Shown: piece by piece, positions 40,568-50,173 of the stretch
Position numbering within the stretch: position 1 is the first letter of the stretch
Layout of the letters: every line of letters starts with the position of its first letter
Assembly: GCA_030544235.1 (NCBI GenBank)
Contig: CM060464.1
Coordinates: forward strand, 34,119,602-34,183,601
Source: Lepturacanthus savala
Lineage: Eukaryota; Chordata; Actinopteri; Scombriformes; Trichiuridae
Direction of reading: 5' to 3'
DNA: 64,000 bases
Notes under the pieces: model-generated
The model's input: only the letters and a program-made list of their open reading frames with translations
What the model was told of the DNA's origin: nothing
Databases searched by the model: none
Program-made: the position numbers and the translations under genes

Positions 40568-42259
40568 GTGCTCCGCCGAGCTGTTCACTTTGGGAATTGT
40601 AGTTCACTTTGAAGAATTAGTTCATTTCAGATCGTGGGGGAGGGGTTGGGGCGTGTATCTATGTGTGTATGTGTGTGCTGGTGTGTTTCCTATTCGACAA
40701 TAAAATGCAACAAAATGATTTCTGATTTATTGGTTATTTTTAATAAGGATAATAATGATAACAATAGTTATTATTATTATTAATAATAATGTTAACAGTA
40801 TTATTGTTGTTCTTGTTTTTAACCAACCTTTACTGTAAAATGTCTGAGTTTTAAAAAGCTATATATTTAAAAAAAAAAAAAAAAAAAAAAGGACACATAC
40901 ACCAACAGTACAAGAGCGAACCGTACACTGAACGGCTTCCCCTTAAAGTCAGTGGATTCGTTCAGAACTATTTCACGCGAAGCCGTTCACTAAATGGCTC
41001 AGACCTACGGGCAAGTGGTTCAGTGAACGGTTCGCACCCACTAGCAGGGAAGCGGTTCACTGAACGGTTCGCACCCACTAACAGGGAAGCGGATCAGTGA
41101 ACGGTTCGCACCCACTTAGAGGAAAGTAGGTCAGTGAACAGCTCACACCCACTTAGAGGAAAGTAGTTCAGTGAACGGTTTGCACCCACTTAGAGGAAAG
41201 TAGTTCAGTGAACAGCTCACACCCACTTAGAGGAAAGTAGTTCAGTGAACAGCTCACACCCACTTAGAGGAAAGTAGTTCAGTGAACAGCTCACACCCAC
41301 TTAGAGGAAAGTAGTTCAGTGAACGGTTTGCACCCACTTAGAGGAAAGTAGTTCAGTGAACCTCACTGAACTACTTTCCTCTAAGTGGGTGCGAGCCGTT
41401 CACTGATCCATTATTATTTTTTATTTTTTTCAATACACACCATCTTAATATTATGTTAATAGTTAATTTCACACTTGTTCGTTTATTTTTGATTGTACAT
41501 TTAAGGACACATACACCAACAGTACAAGAGCGAACCGTACACTGAACGGCTTCCTCTTAAAGTCAGTGGATTCGTTCAGAACTACTACGGTTCGCACCCA
41601 CTTAGAGGAAAGTAGTTCAGTGAACTTGACTGAACTACTTTCCTCTAAGTGGGTGCGAGCCATTCATTGATCCATTATTATTTTTTATTTTTTTCAATAC
41701 ACAGCATCTTAATATTATGTTGATAGTTAATTTCATACTTGTTTGTTTATTTTTGATTGTACATTTAAGGACACATACACCAACAGTACAAGAGCGAACC
41801 GTACACTTTATTTTTTTCAATACACAGCATCTTAATATTATGTTAATAGTTAATTTCATACTTGTTTGTTTATTTTTGATTGTGCATTTAATTGAGCAGT
41901 TATTTTTGTCAAATAAAATAAGCTGGTGGTTCCATGTCTGACATCAGAAATCATTTTGTTGCATTTTATTTGTTGAATAGGAAAGCAGAAAGCGCAGAGT
42001 GAACGAAATGAATGAAATGAATGTTTTTTTTTACTGAATGATCTGAACTGAACTAGTTCTTCAAAGTGAACGACAATTCCCATAACTACTGTGGAGTGGA
42101 GCTGAGAGTCAAAGGGAGAGAACAAGATGGCCGTTGTCTATGCTGGATGATGACGTCAGTCCTTCCAGAAGATTCCGAAACCGATAAATTTGATAATTCA
42201 ACGATTTAGAGATTAAAAAGTAATTATTTTATTCATCATTATTTTACCCCTGAAAGTCC
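40370..42259 (-). mobile_element. Foldback/MITE-like element, copy B (inverted relative to copy A)
   Basis: The reverse complement of 42,259-40,530 matches copy A (28,852-30,215), including 42,180-41,860 and the 37-bp units. Copy B has more units and a repeated stretch (41,390-41,860). It extends outward to about 40,370 with gtcggtcgtgaacgaacgaa and an inverted gaact-rich end. A (GT)n run at 40,526-40,560 lies near that end. Two palindromes of the tagaggaaagtagttcagtg type are centred near 41,366 and 41,629. No coding capacity. Confidence 0.75.
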
Positions 42260-42421
42260 TGAGTAGTTTAAATGTGTATTCATAGTTTTTACTCCTTTTT
42301 TTCTTGATGTGATCCTGATATATTCTATATGTATTTGAAAGTCCTGAGTAGTTTAAATGTGTATTCATAGTTTTTACTCCTTTTTTTCTTGATGTGATCC
42401 TGATATATTCTATATGTCTTT
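42252..42421 (+). repeat. 85-bp direct duplication
   Basis: gaaagtcctgagtagtttaa and the following sequence to about 42,336 are repeated once, at 42,337-42,421, almost without change. It abuts the end of foldback copy B. Confidence 0.9.
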
Positions 42422-42522
42422 GTTTTAATGTTTTTTTTTTTTTTTTTTATTTTCTTGAGTCTCCTGACCAATAAACTGTGATTTATTTAGTTTTAACTTT
42501 AAATATATCATACAGATCCACA

Positions 42523-43279
42523 CTACTGCCAGTAGCAGGAGTCCTGAACTTGTCCACAGCATTTTCTCTCTATATCCGTGGGCATCTCCTGGCAGTTTGT
42601 GCAGCCACACCATGGGGGTCGCCCTGCAGCTGGGGGGTCTGATGGAGGGGCACTGGATGTAAGTTGGAGCACGTCGAACATTAGACTGAAGTCACGGTCA
42701 GACGGAGCTCCAGCAGTTCATGTGATTGTTCTCAGTTCAAGTGAGTGAATCCTGGCCTGTAAATAAAATAACAAACTCTAAAGAACAGCCATATTGTGCT
42801 TGTATTTTATGTATACAGACCATTATAGGTGAGTTAACAAGTCACTGAAAACTCGATTAAGATAAAAACAGTACTTTGTCAGAGGCAAGATACGTTTAAA
42901 AAGTAATACTATTTGATTTGTAATGCATTTTCATTGAAAACAATCTCAAAGCGCTACATTAAAGCATAAGCTATACATGAAAACAATAAAAACTAACAAA
43001 ATAAAATCAGTTATAATGGGCTATTTAAAATGGATAACAGAGAAGTAATGTGATAAATACCTGCTCATCAGCAATCCTTCGGGCTTGAAGATCTTGTACT
43101 CTTTTTATGTCTTCGTCTACAAGACCACTTGTCTGGTCTCCGCGTGCCCTTCCTCTTTCTCTTCTTCCTCTTCGGGCCCTTGGTGCTCCTCTTATATGTC
43201 GCTGGGGTTGTTCTCTGGATGTAGATGGCTCCGGAGTATAATCAGAATCAGAACCAACAAGGCTCTCGTCATGGAAGCT
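42523..43279 (-). pseudogene. P2X7 intracellular-domain-like gene, two exons, broken
   Basis: The first exon, 43,279-43,061, sits between GATTTAG and CAG|GTATTT. It encodes SFHDESLVGSDSDYTPEP, then an arginine-rich run and a helix ending RIADEQ. The second, 42,756-42,523, follows ATTTACAG and reads ARIHSLELRTIT, an in-frame TGA, then SAPPSDPPAAGRPPWCGCTN and CQEMPTDIERKCCGQ to a TAG. The PPWCGC..CQEMPT..E..CC pattern is the zinc-binding cytoplasmic tail found in P2X7 receptors and in many transposon-linked fish genes. There are no P2X channel exons here, so this is more likely the dispersed domain family than a receptor gene. The TGA near 42,718 breaks it. Confidence 0.7.
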
Positions 43280-43593
43280 CTAAATCAATGAACAATTTAT
43301 ATAACACAGCTAAAAGTCAAACAAAACACACTTGTGATTCAGCTACATATTATAAACTTGATAAATTAGGATAACTTTAGCTATGATGTAAAGTTCTGCA
43401 CACTACTGTAAAGATATTTGGTCATAAACATCACAATGTAACATTAGCAGCGAGGTAGTGTATGAATTGGGGCTGTTCAGAAAAAAAAAACATAATGGTG
43501 ATATACAACAAGGTGAACAGCTAACAGAGATTTGCTGTTTTTACTGGCATGAAATTTCTTACACCTATAAAATAAATAAATAAAAACAATTGT

Positions 43594-43985
43594 GAATTGT
43601 CTAGTTTTTCTTTAACCTTACTTCTCATCATTACAAACAGTGATTTCAACAACAACATCATTACATACTCACAATATATTTTAACTTTTAACGTTAGTAT
43701 AGGCATTTCAGGCACTAGAGTGCGTTTGACCACTGTTGTTGATACAGTTGTTCTTCCTTGCACCCATTGGTGTATGTGAAGCCTAATATTTGAGATTGAA
43801 CGAGGCCTTCCCATGGCTTCTTGATGAAATTATTTAAATTTGTGTGGCCTTCTGTCGCCTTTGTGCTATTCCTGTAGTAACTCCTGTGGTGACCTTCATG
43901 CCAAAAGAATTTCACTTTGTTACTATAGATGTCTGGATTCTGGATGTCTGGAAAACGATGTCGGACTTTCCCAGGTGAATTTCTA
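43594..43985 (-). pseudogene. Second decayed LTR-ORF fragment (inverted)
   Basis: The minus strand carries KFFWHEGHHRSYYRNSTK and then, in another frame, IHQWVQGRTT...PEMPILT, parallel to FWHRGHHRGY and IRQWVQRRA...PEMPVLTPE of the provirus LTR ORF (residues about 155-232). The following sequence to 43,594 resembles LTR DNA at about 47,960-48,080. It is nearly the same fragment as 16,651-17,050 with the same left and right limits, and it is likewise joined to satellite monomers. Frameshifted. Confidence 0.75.
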
Positions 43986-44670
43986 ATCCAAAACTATACC
44001 ATTGTACATAAAATTAAAGGTAAATACGATTTTCTGTAAAAATATTTCACTGATTCAGGCATACATCGCTTTTCAACTTATTGTTCTCTTCCGACCGAGA
44101 GAATGCTTATGGAGCGATAAAAACTTTAAAACCACATGAAAACAATAGCTTTCCCAGGTGAATTTCTAATCCAAAAGTATACCATTTCACATAAAGTATG
44201 AGGTAAACAAGATTTTCTGTAAAAATATTGTACTGATTTAGGCCTACATGGCTTTTTATCTTTTTGTGCTCTTCAGACCGAGAGAAAGCTTCTGGAGCCA
44301 TAGAAAGTTTAAAACATGAACCACATGAAAACAATAGCTTTCCCAGGTGAATTCCTAATCCAAAACTATACCATTGTACACAAAATAAAAGGTAAACAAG
44401 ATTTTCTGTAAAAATATTTCATTGATTTAGGCCTACAAGGCTTTTCATCTGATTGTGCTCTTCCGACCGAGAGAATGCTTATGGAGCAATAAAAGCTTTA
44501 AAACATGAACCACATGAAAACAATAGCTTTTCCATACCATTGTACATAAAGTAAAAGGTAAACAAGATTTTCTCTAAAAATATTTAACTGATTTAGGCCT
44601 ACAAGGCTTTTCATCTCATTGTTCTCTTCCAAACGAGAGAAAGCTTATGGAGCACTGTACATTGCAGCTA
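43986..44670 (-). repeat. About 3.5 diverged copies of the 189-bp satellite monomer, inverted
   Basis: Reading the minus strand gives cctgg(g)aaagctattgtttt, catgtggtt and tctcggt(c/t)(t/g)gaaga words in satellite order, with small deletions. One unit (44,334-44,107) keeps an open frame related to the main array. Divergence is much higher than within 1-16,400, so these are old edge monomers that escaped homogenisation. Confidence 0.88.
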
Positions 44671-46439
44671 CACCACAAGTATAACTATAAGAAACGACTG
44701 GATATTTTTTTTAACTTTTTTTTTTTTACGTTGATGCCCTTCAACTAAAAGAGTTTACAAAGAATGTGGTATAAACCATTCCATAGACATCTGGCATGGG
44801 TCGAAGAACTTGAGCAAAAAACTTATATTGGTATGTTCTGGACTCTCCTTACAAATGGTACATTAGCTACATTATAATAATATCCTATATTATTTAGGAT
44901 GTTTGAATACAGTAAATTCATTCTAATAGAATAGAATGTTAATAATGTTAGAATTAATTTATTGATATATTGTCAGCCATTAATGCAATATGTAATCTCC
45001 AGCAGCTGGGCCGTTACCATGGTGACTAACTTCTCTGCTACATTTGAATTCATGACTATCCGACTAAATCTGGGGAGGCAGAAAGGCTACCTCTGGTCGG
45101 ACCACATGCCAAACAAATGGTCATAAATCGAAAACCGTAAAAGATGGTGACAAAATGATCAGATTTTCTGAGAGCAGGCTTTCCCCGGTCGTACTGATAT
45201 AATTTTTAATTCTGTGTAGAATTCACAGCTTGGTTAGTGGTATTTTTTCGATCACGACGACAGTCGTACCTACGTTTTGATATAACAATTATTGATGTGC
45301 AGTGAGTGCAGCAGTTACTACAGCAATTTACAAATTTATTTTTTTGGGCCATTTTCTCTCCCTCTACACTAACAATGACATCACCCACTCTATCTTCCTG
45401 AGACTCTTAAAGCAAGAGTAACGAGATCGTTGGTTTTAAAAATGTAAGCAATAGAAAGTACAGATTCTTGTGTGAAAATGTAATGAGTAGAAGCCAGAAG
45501 TAGGCAGAAAAAATTGTAATGGAGTAAAGGATAGATACCTAAAAAGTGTACTTAAGTACAGTAACAAAGTATTTGTACTTCGTTACTTGACACCTCTGGT
45601 TTAGATGTATTCAACACAGTTATGTTGAGTTAATTTAACAGAGTTATGGTGGAATTATTAAATAAAGCCATGTTGTATTTATTACACAAAGTCATATTTG
45701 ATTTAGTGAACAAAGTTATGTTAGACTTATTGAAGAAAGTTATATTGAAATCAATGAACTAATGAGCTACTATCAGGCGCGCAGATAGGTTTGAGAAACT
45801 GGGGGGGACGAAGTCACGAAGCTGCCCCCCCCCCCCCCATCACCACATCCCCACATCCCCACATCCACGCACAGGCTGCCTGCCTAACACCCACTGTCAC
45901 ACTATAGTGCTCCTAAGTGCTGTCCAAAAAATCCCCACCATAGAACACAAAACATTACAGTAGCAGCCTTTTAAGAATGAATACATGAACATGGGTCAGC
46001 GGTAAGAATTCCTTGCGAGTAGTCACATGAAATGGAATAATGCAAACACCATGGACCCCTTTCAACTGACTGATAATGAAACCATCGGTCCTGCTAGCCT
46101 ACAAGGCTGTAGATAATTTTGTCAAAATCGCGCAGAAGTGGTGAATTGTACACTTAAGACACACGGCCATCGCTTTAAGTGTTTGTTTTAAGTTTGTGAG
46201 TTTTTAGAAGAATATAGATACGAAAATGCCCGTCTACTGTATTAGCACAATAAAAATACAATTTAGCGCAGATGAGCAGAACCTTCTTCAGGGAATGCTT
46301 CAAAACAACCAAATGAGCTCAAGTCAATGTGTCGCAGCAGTGGGTAAAATGAATAACCAAACGTCCTACCTTAAAACGTTGTCTTGATACCATGACTTCT
46401 TGCGATTATTCCATTTTGATCCACAGGACACAACTGCAC
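44671..46439. other. Unclassified DNA with repeat fragments
   Basis: It holds the end of a common fish dispersed repeat (agtacagtaacaaagtattt + gtacttcgttac, about 45,556-45,600). A diverged 30-35-bp tandem block of ttatgttg(a/t)..tta type lies at about 45,618-45,750. After ggcgcgcagata there is a C-run (45,826-45,838). A short frame near 46,225 begins MPVYCIST but is not extendable. The provirus is inserted at its right end, after ...caactgcac. Confidence 0.5.
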
Positions 46440-46930
46440 TGTTACCCTGGAACTCCGGTACAGGAACACCAGGCCAGCCACACCTTAAAGTGGTATGAAA
46501 TCAGCCTGCTTGGAGACACACGGACAGGATTCTGATTTATTAACTTTTGGCTGGGGCGGAAGAATTCGCCCAACCTGCTAACTGTCTACCTCCTAAGGAT
46601 TTCCCTCTACCTTAACACCTGTACCCCTATTGCCTGATAATAGAAATACCTGGTGAAAACCCCTTAGTTAACGACAGCTTCTTCCTAAATGGTAACAGTT
46701 GTTATAATTGCTGGTAATTTATTTAAACAATAAATATACTTTTATTGTTAAGGGAATATTAATTTCAGAGTCTAGATCAACCTACAAGAGCCTTCATCTA
46801 TGGACTTGACTTAGGTACACAGAACTAATTATTTTTACATCAATGAGGAGAGGCGGGTAACCATTTAAAAACACCCAAGTAATCAAACAAGAAAACTAGT
46901 AGTCTTTTACTTTAAATGCAAAAAGAGTGC

Positions 46931-46936
46931 TTTATT
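46931..46936 (-). terminator. Candidate polyadenylation signal AATAAA in the 3' LTR
   Basis: The viral strand reads CTTGAATAAAGCACTC. Other AATAAA words lie nearer the end (about 46,535 and 46,741). The same signals exist in the 5' LTR 15,443 bp higher. Which one is used cannot be told from sequence. Confidence 0.45.
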
Positions 46937-47353
46937 CAAGATATGCAAGAGCTCAGAGCAAAAATATAATAAGTAAAAAGGGTTATGAAATCAAAAGTCA
47001 ATCAACAAAATATATCTCTTTCCCTAACCTATCTCTAAATTCCCTAACCTGTACTACTCACAAATCCCCTTGATCTGGAAGACAGCTTTGTCAGAGTTGG
47101 AGCAATCTCCGTAGATGTTTGAAGAAAAGTTTGAGTTCAGAGTCTTTGGAATGGCATTTGGTCTATGAGCTCCAGCTCATAACCCGATCTGGATCTGGTT
47201 AAAAATTGCTAATGGCCAAAGGCCATTAGCCTGTTGCTTTGTAGCATAAAAAGAATCTTCAAATTTTCTTTGTCGATGTAGCTTCTTTGTTCAGAGTGTC
47301 GCAGTGTCCCCATGCAACCCAAAAAGAGCTCCTTTGGACTAAAAAATCTAGGG

Positions 47354-47361
47354 TTTATATA
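47354..47361 (-). promoter_or_regulatory. Candidate TATA box (TATATAAA)
   Basis: On the viral strand AAGTATATAAACCC lies downstream of the LTR ORF and about 420 bp before the AATAAA, leaving room for an R region. It is repeated in the 5' LTR at 62,797-62,804, where it would drive genomic RNA. Confidence 0.45.
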
Positions 47362-47690
47362 CTTTTCTAGCTGTCCCTTATTTGGTCAAACACAACTTCA
47401 TTGGTGGATAAGAACTGCTGTGGAAAGCACCTTTTTTACCAACAGAGTGACGTCTTGGCTATGCTTCTGTCAACTCATCAGAACAAGACCAAATGGTCAA
47501 CCCATATTAGGTATGTCGGTTCATGACATTTTGTCAAAACTAAAGCAGTAGGCATAAATAAATTTCCAGTATTACGCAATTTTGCATAACAACAATAAGG
47601 TTCCGAGCCTCCTGTTAAACACGCCGTCTGTATCTGCTGGAAAGTGCTTCCCTCTGCAATTCTCACTTCCCTATTAAACTCGTGATCTAT

Positions 47691-47698
47691 CTTTTATA
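47691..47698 (-). promoter_or_regulatory. Alternative TATA box (TATAAAAG)
   Basis: A second TATA-like word on the viral strand, about 380 bp below the LTR ORF stop and 330 bp before the other candidate. Its copy is at 63,134-63,141 in the 5' LTR. Either could be the promoter. Confidence 0.4.
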
Positions 47699-48078
47699 CA
47701 TTCAACATTTTAATCACACTTTTATTACATTTGATACTTCATAACTTCATTCTTATTACATTTCCATATCTTATTAGTACTTATTAATCATTTGTTTGTC
47801 TTATCATTAGCTTAGTTACAATGGTTATATGAAACAAATCATGAATTCTACTACTTTATACTAGTTCCTCTTTCTCAAGGCCTTTAACATTTAACACATT
47901 TGTTACATGTTAGATTTTACCAAAATCTCATACAAATAGATCCTATGATGTTAAAATGTCAACAATCTTTATCTTTTCCTTTAACCTTACATCTGATCAT
48001 AACACCCAATGATTTCAATAATACTTTTATATACTCACAATACACTTTAAACTTTTTAATCACCCTCCTGGCCTCTTC

Positions 48079-49113
48079 TTACTGTATGGTTCTTCTCAGC
48101 CTCCAGCTCCGTATTTTGGCAGGTTTTGGCAGCTCGTCCTCCCTTCCTCTCTCGACCCTCTCGACCGATGTTGAAACCTCGTTCAGGTCCGGAATGGGAG
48201 ACATTGACTTCCATGCGTCGACGTCGAACACTTCTTCTGTTTTTACCGTCTCAGGTGCAGGGGGGCTCTTTATGACTGTAGTATATCTTGGTTGGTCTTC
48301 GTCTTCGGATTCATCGATGATTTCAATTTGAGGATATCTCATTTCTCTCATTGGACTTGGGTTTATTTCAGGGCCCAATCTGTTCATAATACTTGGTTTG
48401 AACACCAGAGGGTGTTCGACCTCTGGTGTTAGTACAGGCATTTCAGGTTCTGGTGGAGGTCTGACCTCGGTTGCTGATCTTCTTGCTCTTCTTTGTACCC
48501 ATTGGCGGATGTAAGGCCTCACATTTGAGCTCAAATGAGGCTTTTTCATGGCTTCTTGATGAAATGTTTTGAACTCTTGGGGTTTTTTGTCACCTCTGCC
48601 TCCTCCTCGGTAGTAACCCCTGTGGTAACCCCTGTGGTGACCTCTGTGCCAAAAGGCATTTATTTTGTTACCATAGATGTCCGGATTTGCGCCTCTAGCG
48701 ACACCCCCTCCACGGACTCGATGGTATTCTTCAATTGCGGTATTTTTTATTTCTTCAACTTTGTTTGGTTCAGGAAACCTTTTCCCCCGTAGCATAACCG
48801 TTTTGATTCGGTTTTTGACCCAGAACTGCTCTCCGGGATTGTAGATGAAGTGATCTATCATCGCCCCATTGGGAAGATGAACCGTGGACGCCACCTGATG
48901 ATATGATCTTGGTATGGACCATTTTTTAACCGTCACAGGGCAGTATTCTGCCCTGCCGTAGCAGCCCGGTCTGATGTTGACCCAGTGATATCCTTTTGGT
49001 TGACTCACTGACTGCCAGGTGCATGTAGCATGCGCTTCGAGAACCATCAGAATGTCTCCGCTGTCAGGCCCAAGGTCAGTGTCACCAGGGTATCTGAGGA
49101 TGCCAACGATCAT
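48079..49113 (-). CDS. LTR-encoded ORF, 344 codons, unknown function
   Basis: The ATG at 49,113-49,111 uses the last base of the polypurine tract and the first two bases (TG) of the LTR, so virtually the whole protein is encoded in U3. Residues 133-174 are rich in RG, GH and Y (RVRGGGVARG, FWHRGHHRGYHRGYY). A basic cluster (RRARR, 208-212) follows, then a proline-rich stretch and IEIIDESEDED at 263-273, which looks like a SUMO-interaction or acidic activation motif. The C-terminus is basic. No signal peptide or membrane segment is seen. The known precedent for an ORF starting at this boundary is MMTV sag, a superantigen; foamy viruses place their transactivator across the same region. This protein looks soluble and nucleic-acid-binding, so a regulator is my inference. 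Its first 160 codons in the 5' LTR copy lie partly beyond the window; the visible part is identical. Confidence 0.8.
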   Translation of the reverse strand: MIVGILRYPGDTDLGPDSGDILMVLEAHATCTWQSVSQPKGYHWVNIRPGCYGRAEYCPVTVKKWSIPRSYHQVASTVHLPNGAMIDHFIYNPGEQFWVKNRIKTVMLRGKRFPEPNKVEEIKNTAIEEYHRVRGGGVARGANPDIYGNKINAFWHRGHHRGYHRGYYRGGGRGDKKPQEFKTFHQEAMKKPHLSSNVRPYIRQWVQRRARRSATEVRPPPEPEMPVLTPEVEHPLVFKPSIMNRLGPEINPSPMREMRYPQIEIIDESEDEDQPRYTTVIKSPPAPETVKTEEVFDVDAWKSMSPIPDLNEVSTSVERVERGREDELPKPAKIRSWRLRRTIQ

Positions 49114-49131
49114 CTCCTTCTCTCTTTCTTT
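49113..49131 (-). promoter_or_regulatory. Polypurine tract (plus-strand DNA primer)
   Basis: Nineteen consecutive purines on the viral strand (AAAGAAAGAGAGAAGGAGA) end immediately before TGATCG, the inferred LTR start. It stays in frame with the LTR ORF, coding KEREKE upstream of the ATG. Confidence 0.85.
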
Positions 49132-49229
49132 GATGCATCGCTTGCACTTGACCCCTTCCTCGGTGACCCATAGATTTAGGCCCCATCTCAGGTCTCTCTG
49201 GCAGTGGCGTTGACTGCAGTGGGGCAGCG

Positions 49230-49243
49230 GCTGAAAAATACAG
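49230..49243 (-). promoter_or_regulatory. Candidate splice acceptor upstream of the LTR ORF
   Basis: The viral strand has a TACTGTATTTTTCAG acceptor-like sequence with the exon starting at 49,230. The LTR ORF frame is open from about 49,272 through this point, the polypurine tract and the LTR. A spliced product could therefore begin upstream and include CX4C (HCSQRHC) and CX2C (CKRC) pairs. Confidence 0.45.
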
Positions 49244-49326
49244 TAGGTTACTTGATTACTTTCAATATACTAATTTTTTGCGTTACAGCGAAGCAAGCAT
49301 GAGTTTCTTCTTTGGCAGCAACTGTC

Positions 49327-50100
49327 TCACACCGATGTTATGGTTATGTGAGCGCCAGGCAACCCCTCATAGGGGTTCTCTATGACATGTTCACAGCTTT
49401 TGGACATGGTTTTGCGCCGTGCTATCTCAGTCTGCTGCTCTGCACCGCACACATGGTCTACTGGCTCTGGCCCGGGGAATAAGTACCCGTACAGGATAAA
49501 CCATACAATCAAAGGGAGATTGCTGGTCATTTCTAGCAGGCATAACAGGCTGACAGCTCCCCAACCTAGAGACCAGACACAGAGCCGGACTAATTTGAAC
49601 ACCCAGAGGCCGGCCTGTTTTCCACGTAGCTGATGAACTTGGGAGGCCATGTATGCCAACAGGCTTATCACCAATAGGCCTTCGTAGACCAGATTAGCCC
49701 AGTACATGGGTTTCGATACCAGGGAGGTCAGGTCAGCGGCCAGCCATACAAACAGCAGCACCCCTCTCTCAAGGCCTCTCCGGGTGGTGTCAATTCTCAT
49801 GCGGCTCAGGATAAAGGCCATAAACCACGATGTAGTGTGGATGTACTGGCCTCTCAACACGATGTTAACCACCACATGTGCCATGCCCTCAAGCAGACAG
49901 AGTATACGGACCCCGTAGGTTCTTCTCCAGGGTCCGGTGCAACAGAACAGCAACCATATCGTTTCCATCACCACAAACTCAGCGGTACATACTTCAGTTG
50001 GAGCCGGTACGCTTGAGTTGGATATAATGCCCCAGGTCGTGGTCCATTGGGTCACGGCGGTGTATTCTCCGGAGCATGGAACTGCTGTAGCCGATGTCAT
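49327..50100 (-). CDS. Multi-pass membrane accessory protein, 257 codons
   Basis: From the first ATG (50,100-50,098; the frame is open a little further upstream) the protein has six or seven hydrophobic segments, at roughly residues 38-55, 63-82, 88-100, 112-128, 134-152, 164-189 and 194-209, then a hydrophilic tail of about 48 residues. The N-terminal part has CSGEY and NSS, a possible N-glycosylation site. It lies 73 bp after the env stop and before the polypurine tract, where complex retroviruses place accessory genes. I know no retroviral accessory protein with this topology. No GPCR motif (such as DRY or NPxxY) is evident. A host-derived gene or a viroporin-like or receptor-modulating protein are possibilities only. 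Expression would need a spliced mRNA. Confidence 0.75.
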   Translation of the reverse strand: MTSATAVPCSGEYTAVTQWTTTWGIISNSSVPAPTEVCTAEFVVMETIWLLFCCTGPWRRTYGVRILCLLEGMAHVVVNIVLRGQYIHTTSWFMAFILSRMRIDTTRRGLERGVLLFVWLAADLTSLVSKPMYWANLVYEGLLVISLLAYMASQVHQLRGKQAGLWVFKLVRLCVWSLGWGAVSLLCLLEMTSNLPLIVWFILYGYLFPGPEPVDHVCGAEQQTEIARRKTMSKSCEHVIENPYEGLPGAHITITSV

Positions 50101-50173
50101 AGTTGCCTCTTGGTGGTGGTTGCTGCTCAAAGTCGAAGCTCGGAATGAGCCTAGCGCTACCGCGCCGGCACAT

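Larger units (their letters stand above)
46440..49112 (-). repeat. 3' LTR (2,673 bp)
   Basis: One limit is fixed by where the two LTR copies stop matching: 46,440 here and 61,883 in the other, each starting TG on the plus strand, hence ending CA on the viral strand. The other limit is inferred from the polypurine tract at 49,113-49,131 followed by TGATCG. The U3 holds a 344-codon ORF. Below it are two TATA-like sites and AATAAA signals. The length is far above the 0.3-1.8 kb usual for retroviral LTRs. Confidence 0.92.

Noticed and set aside
47312..47551. 79-codon plus-strand frame duplicated at 62,755-62,994
   Set aside because: It is duplicated only because it lies in both LTRs; it is antisense to U3/R and lacks coding character.
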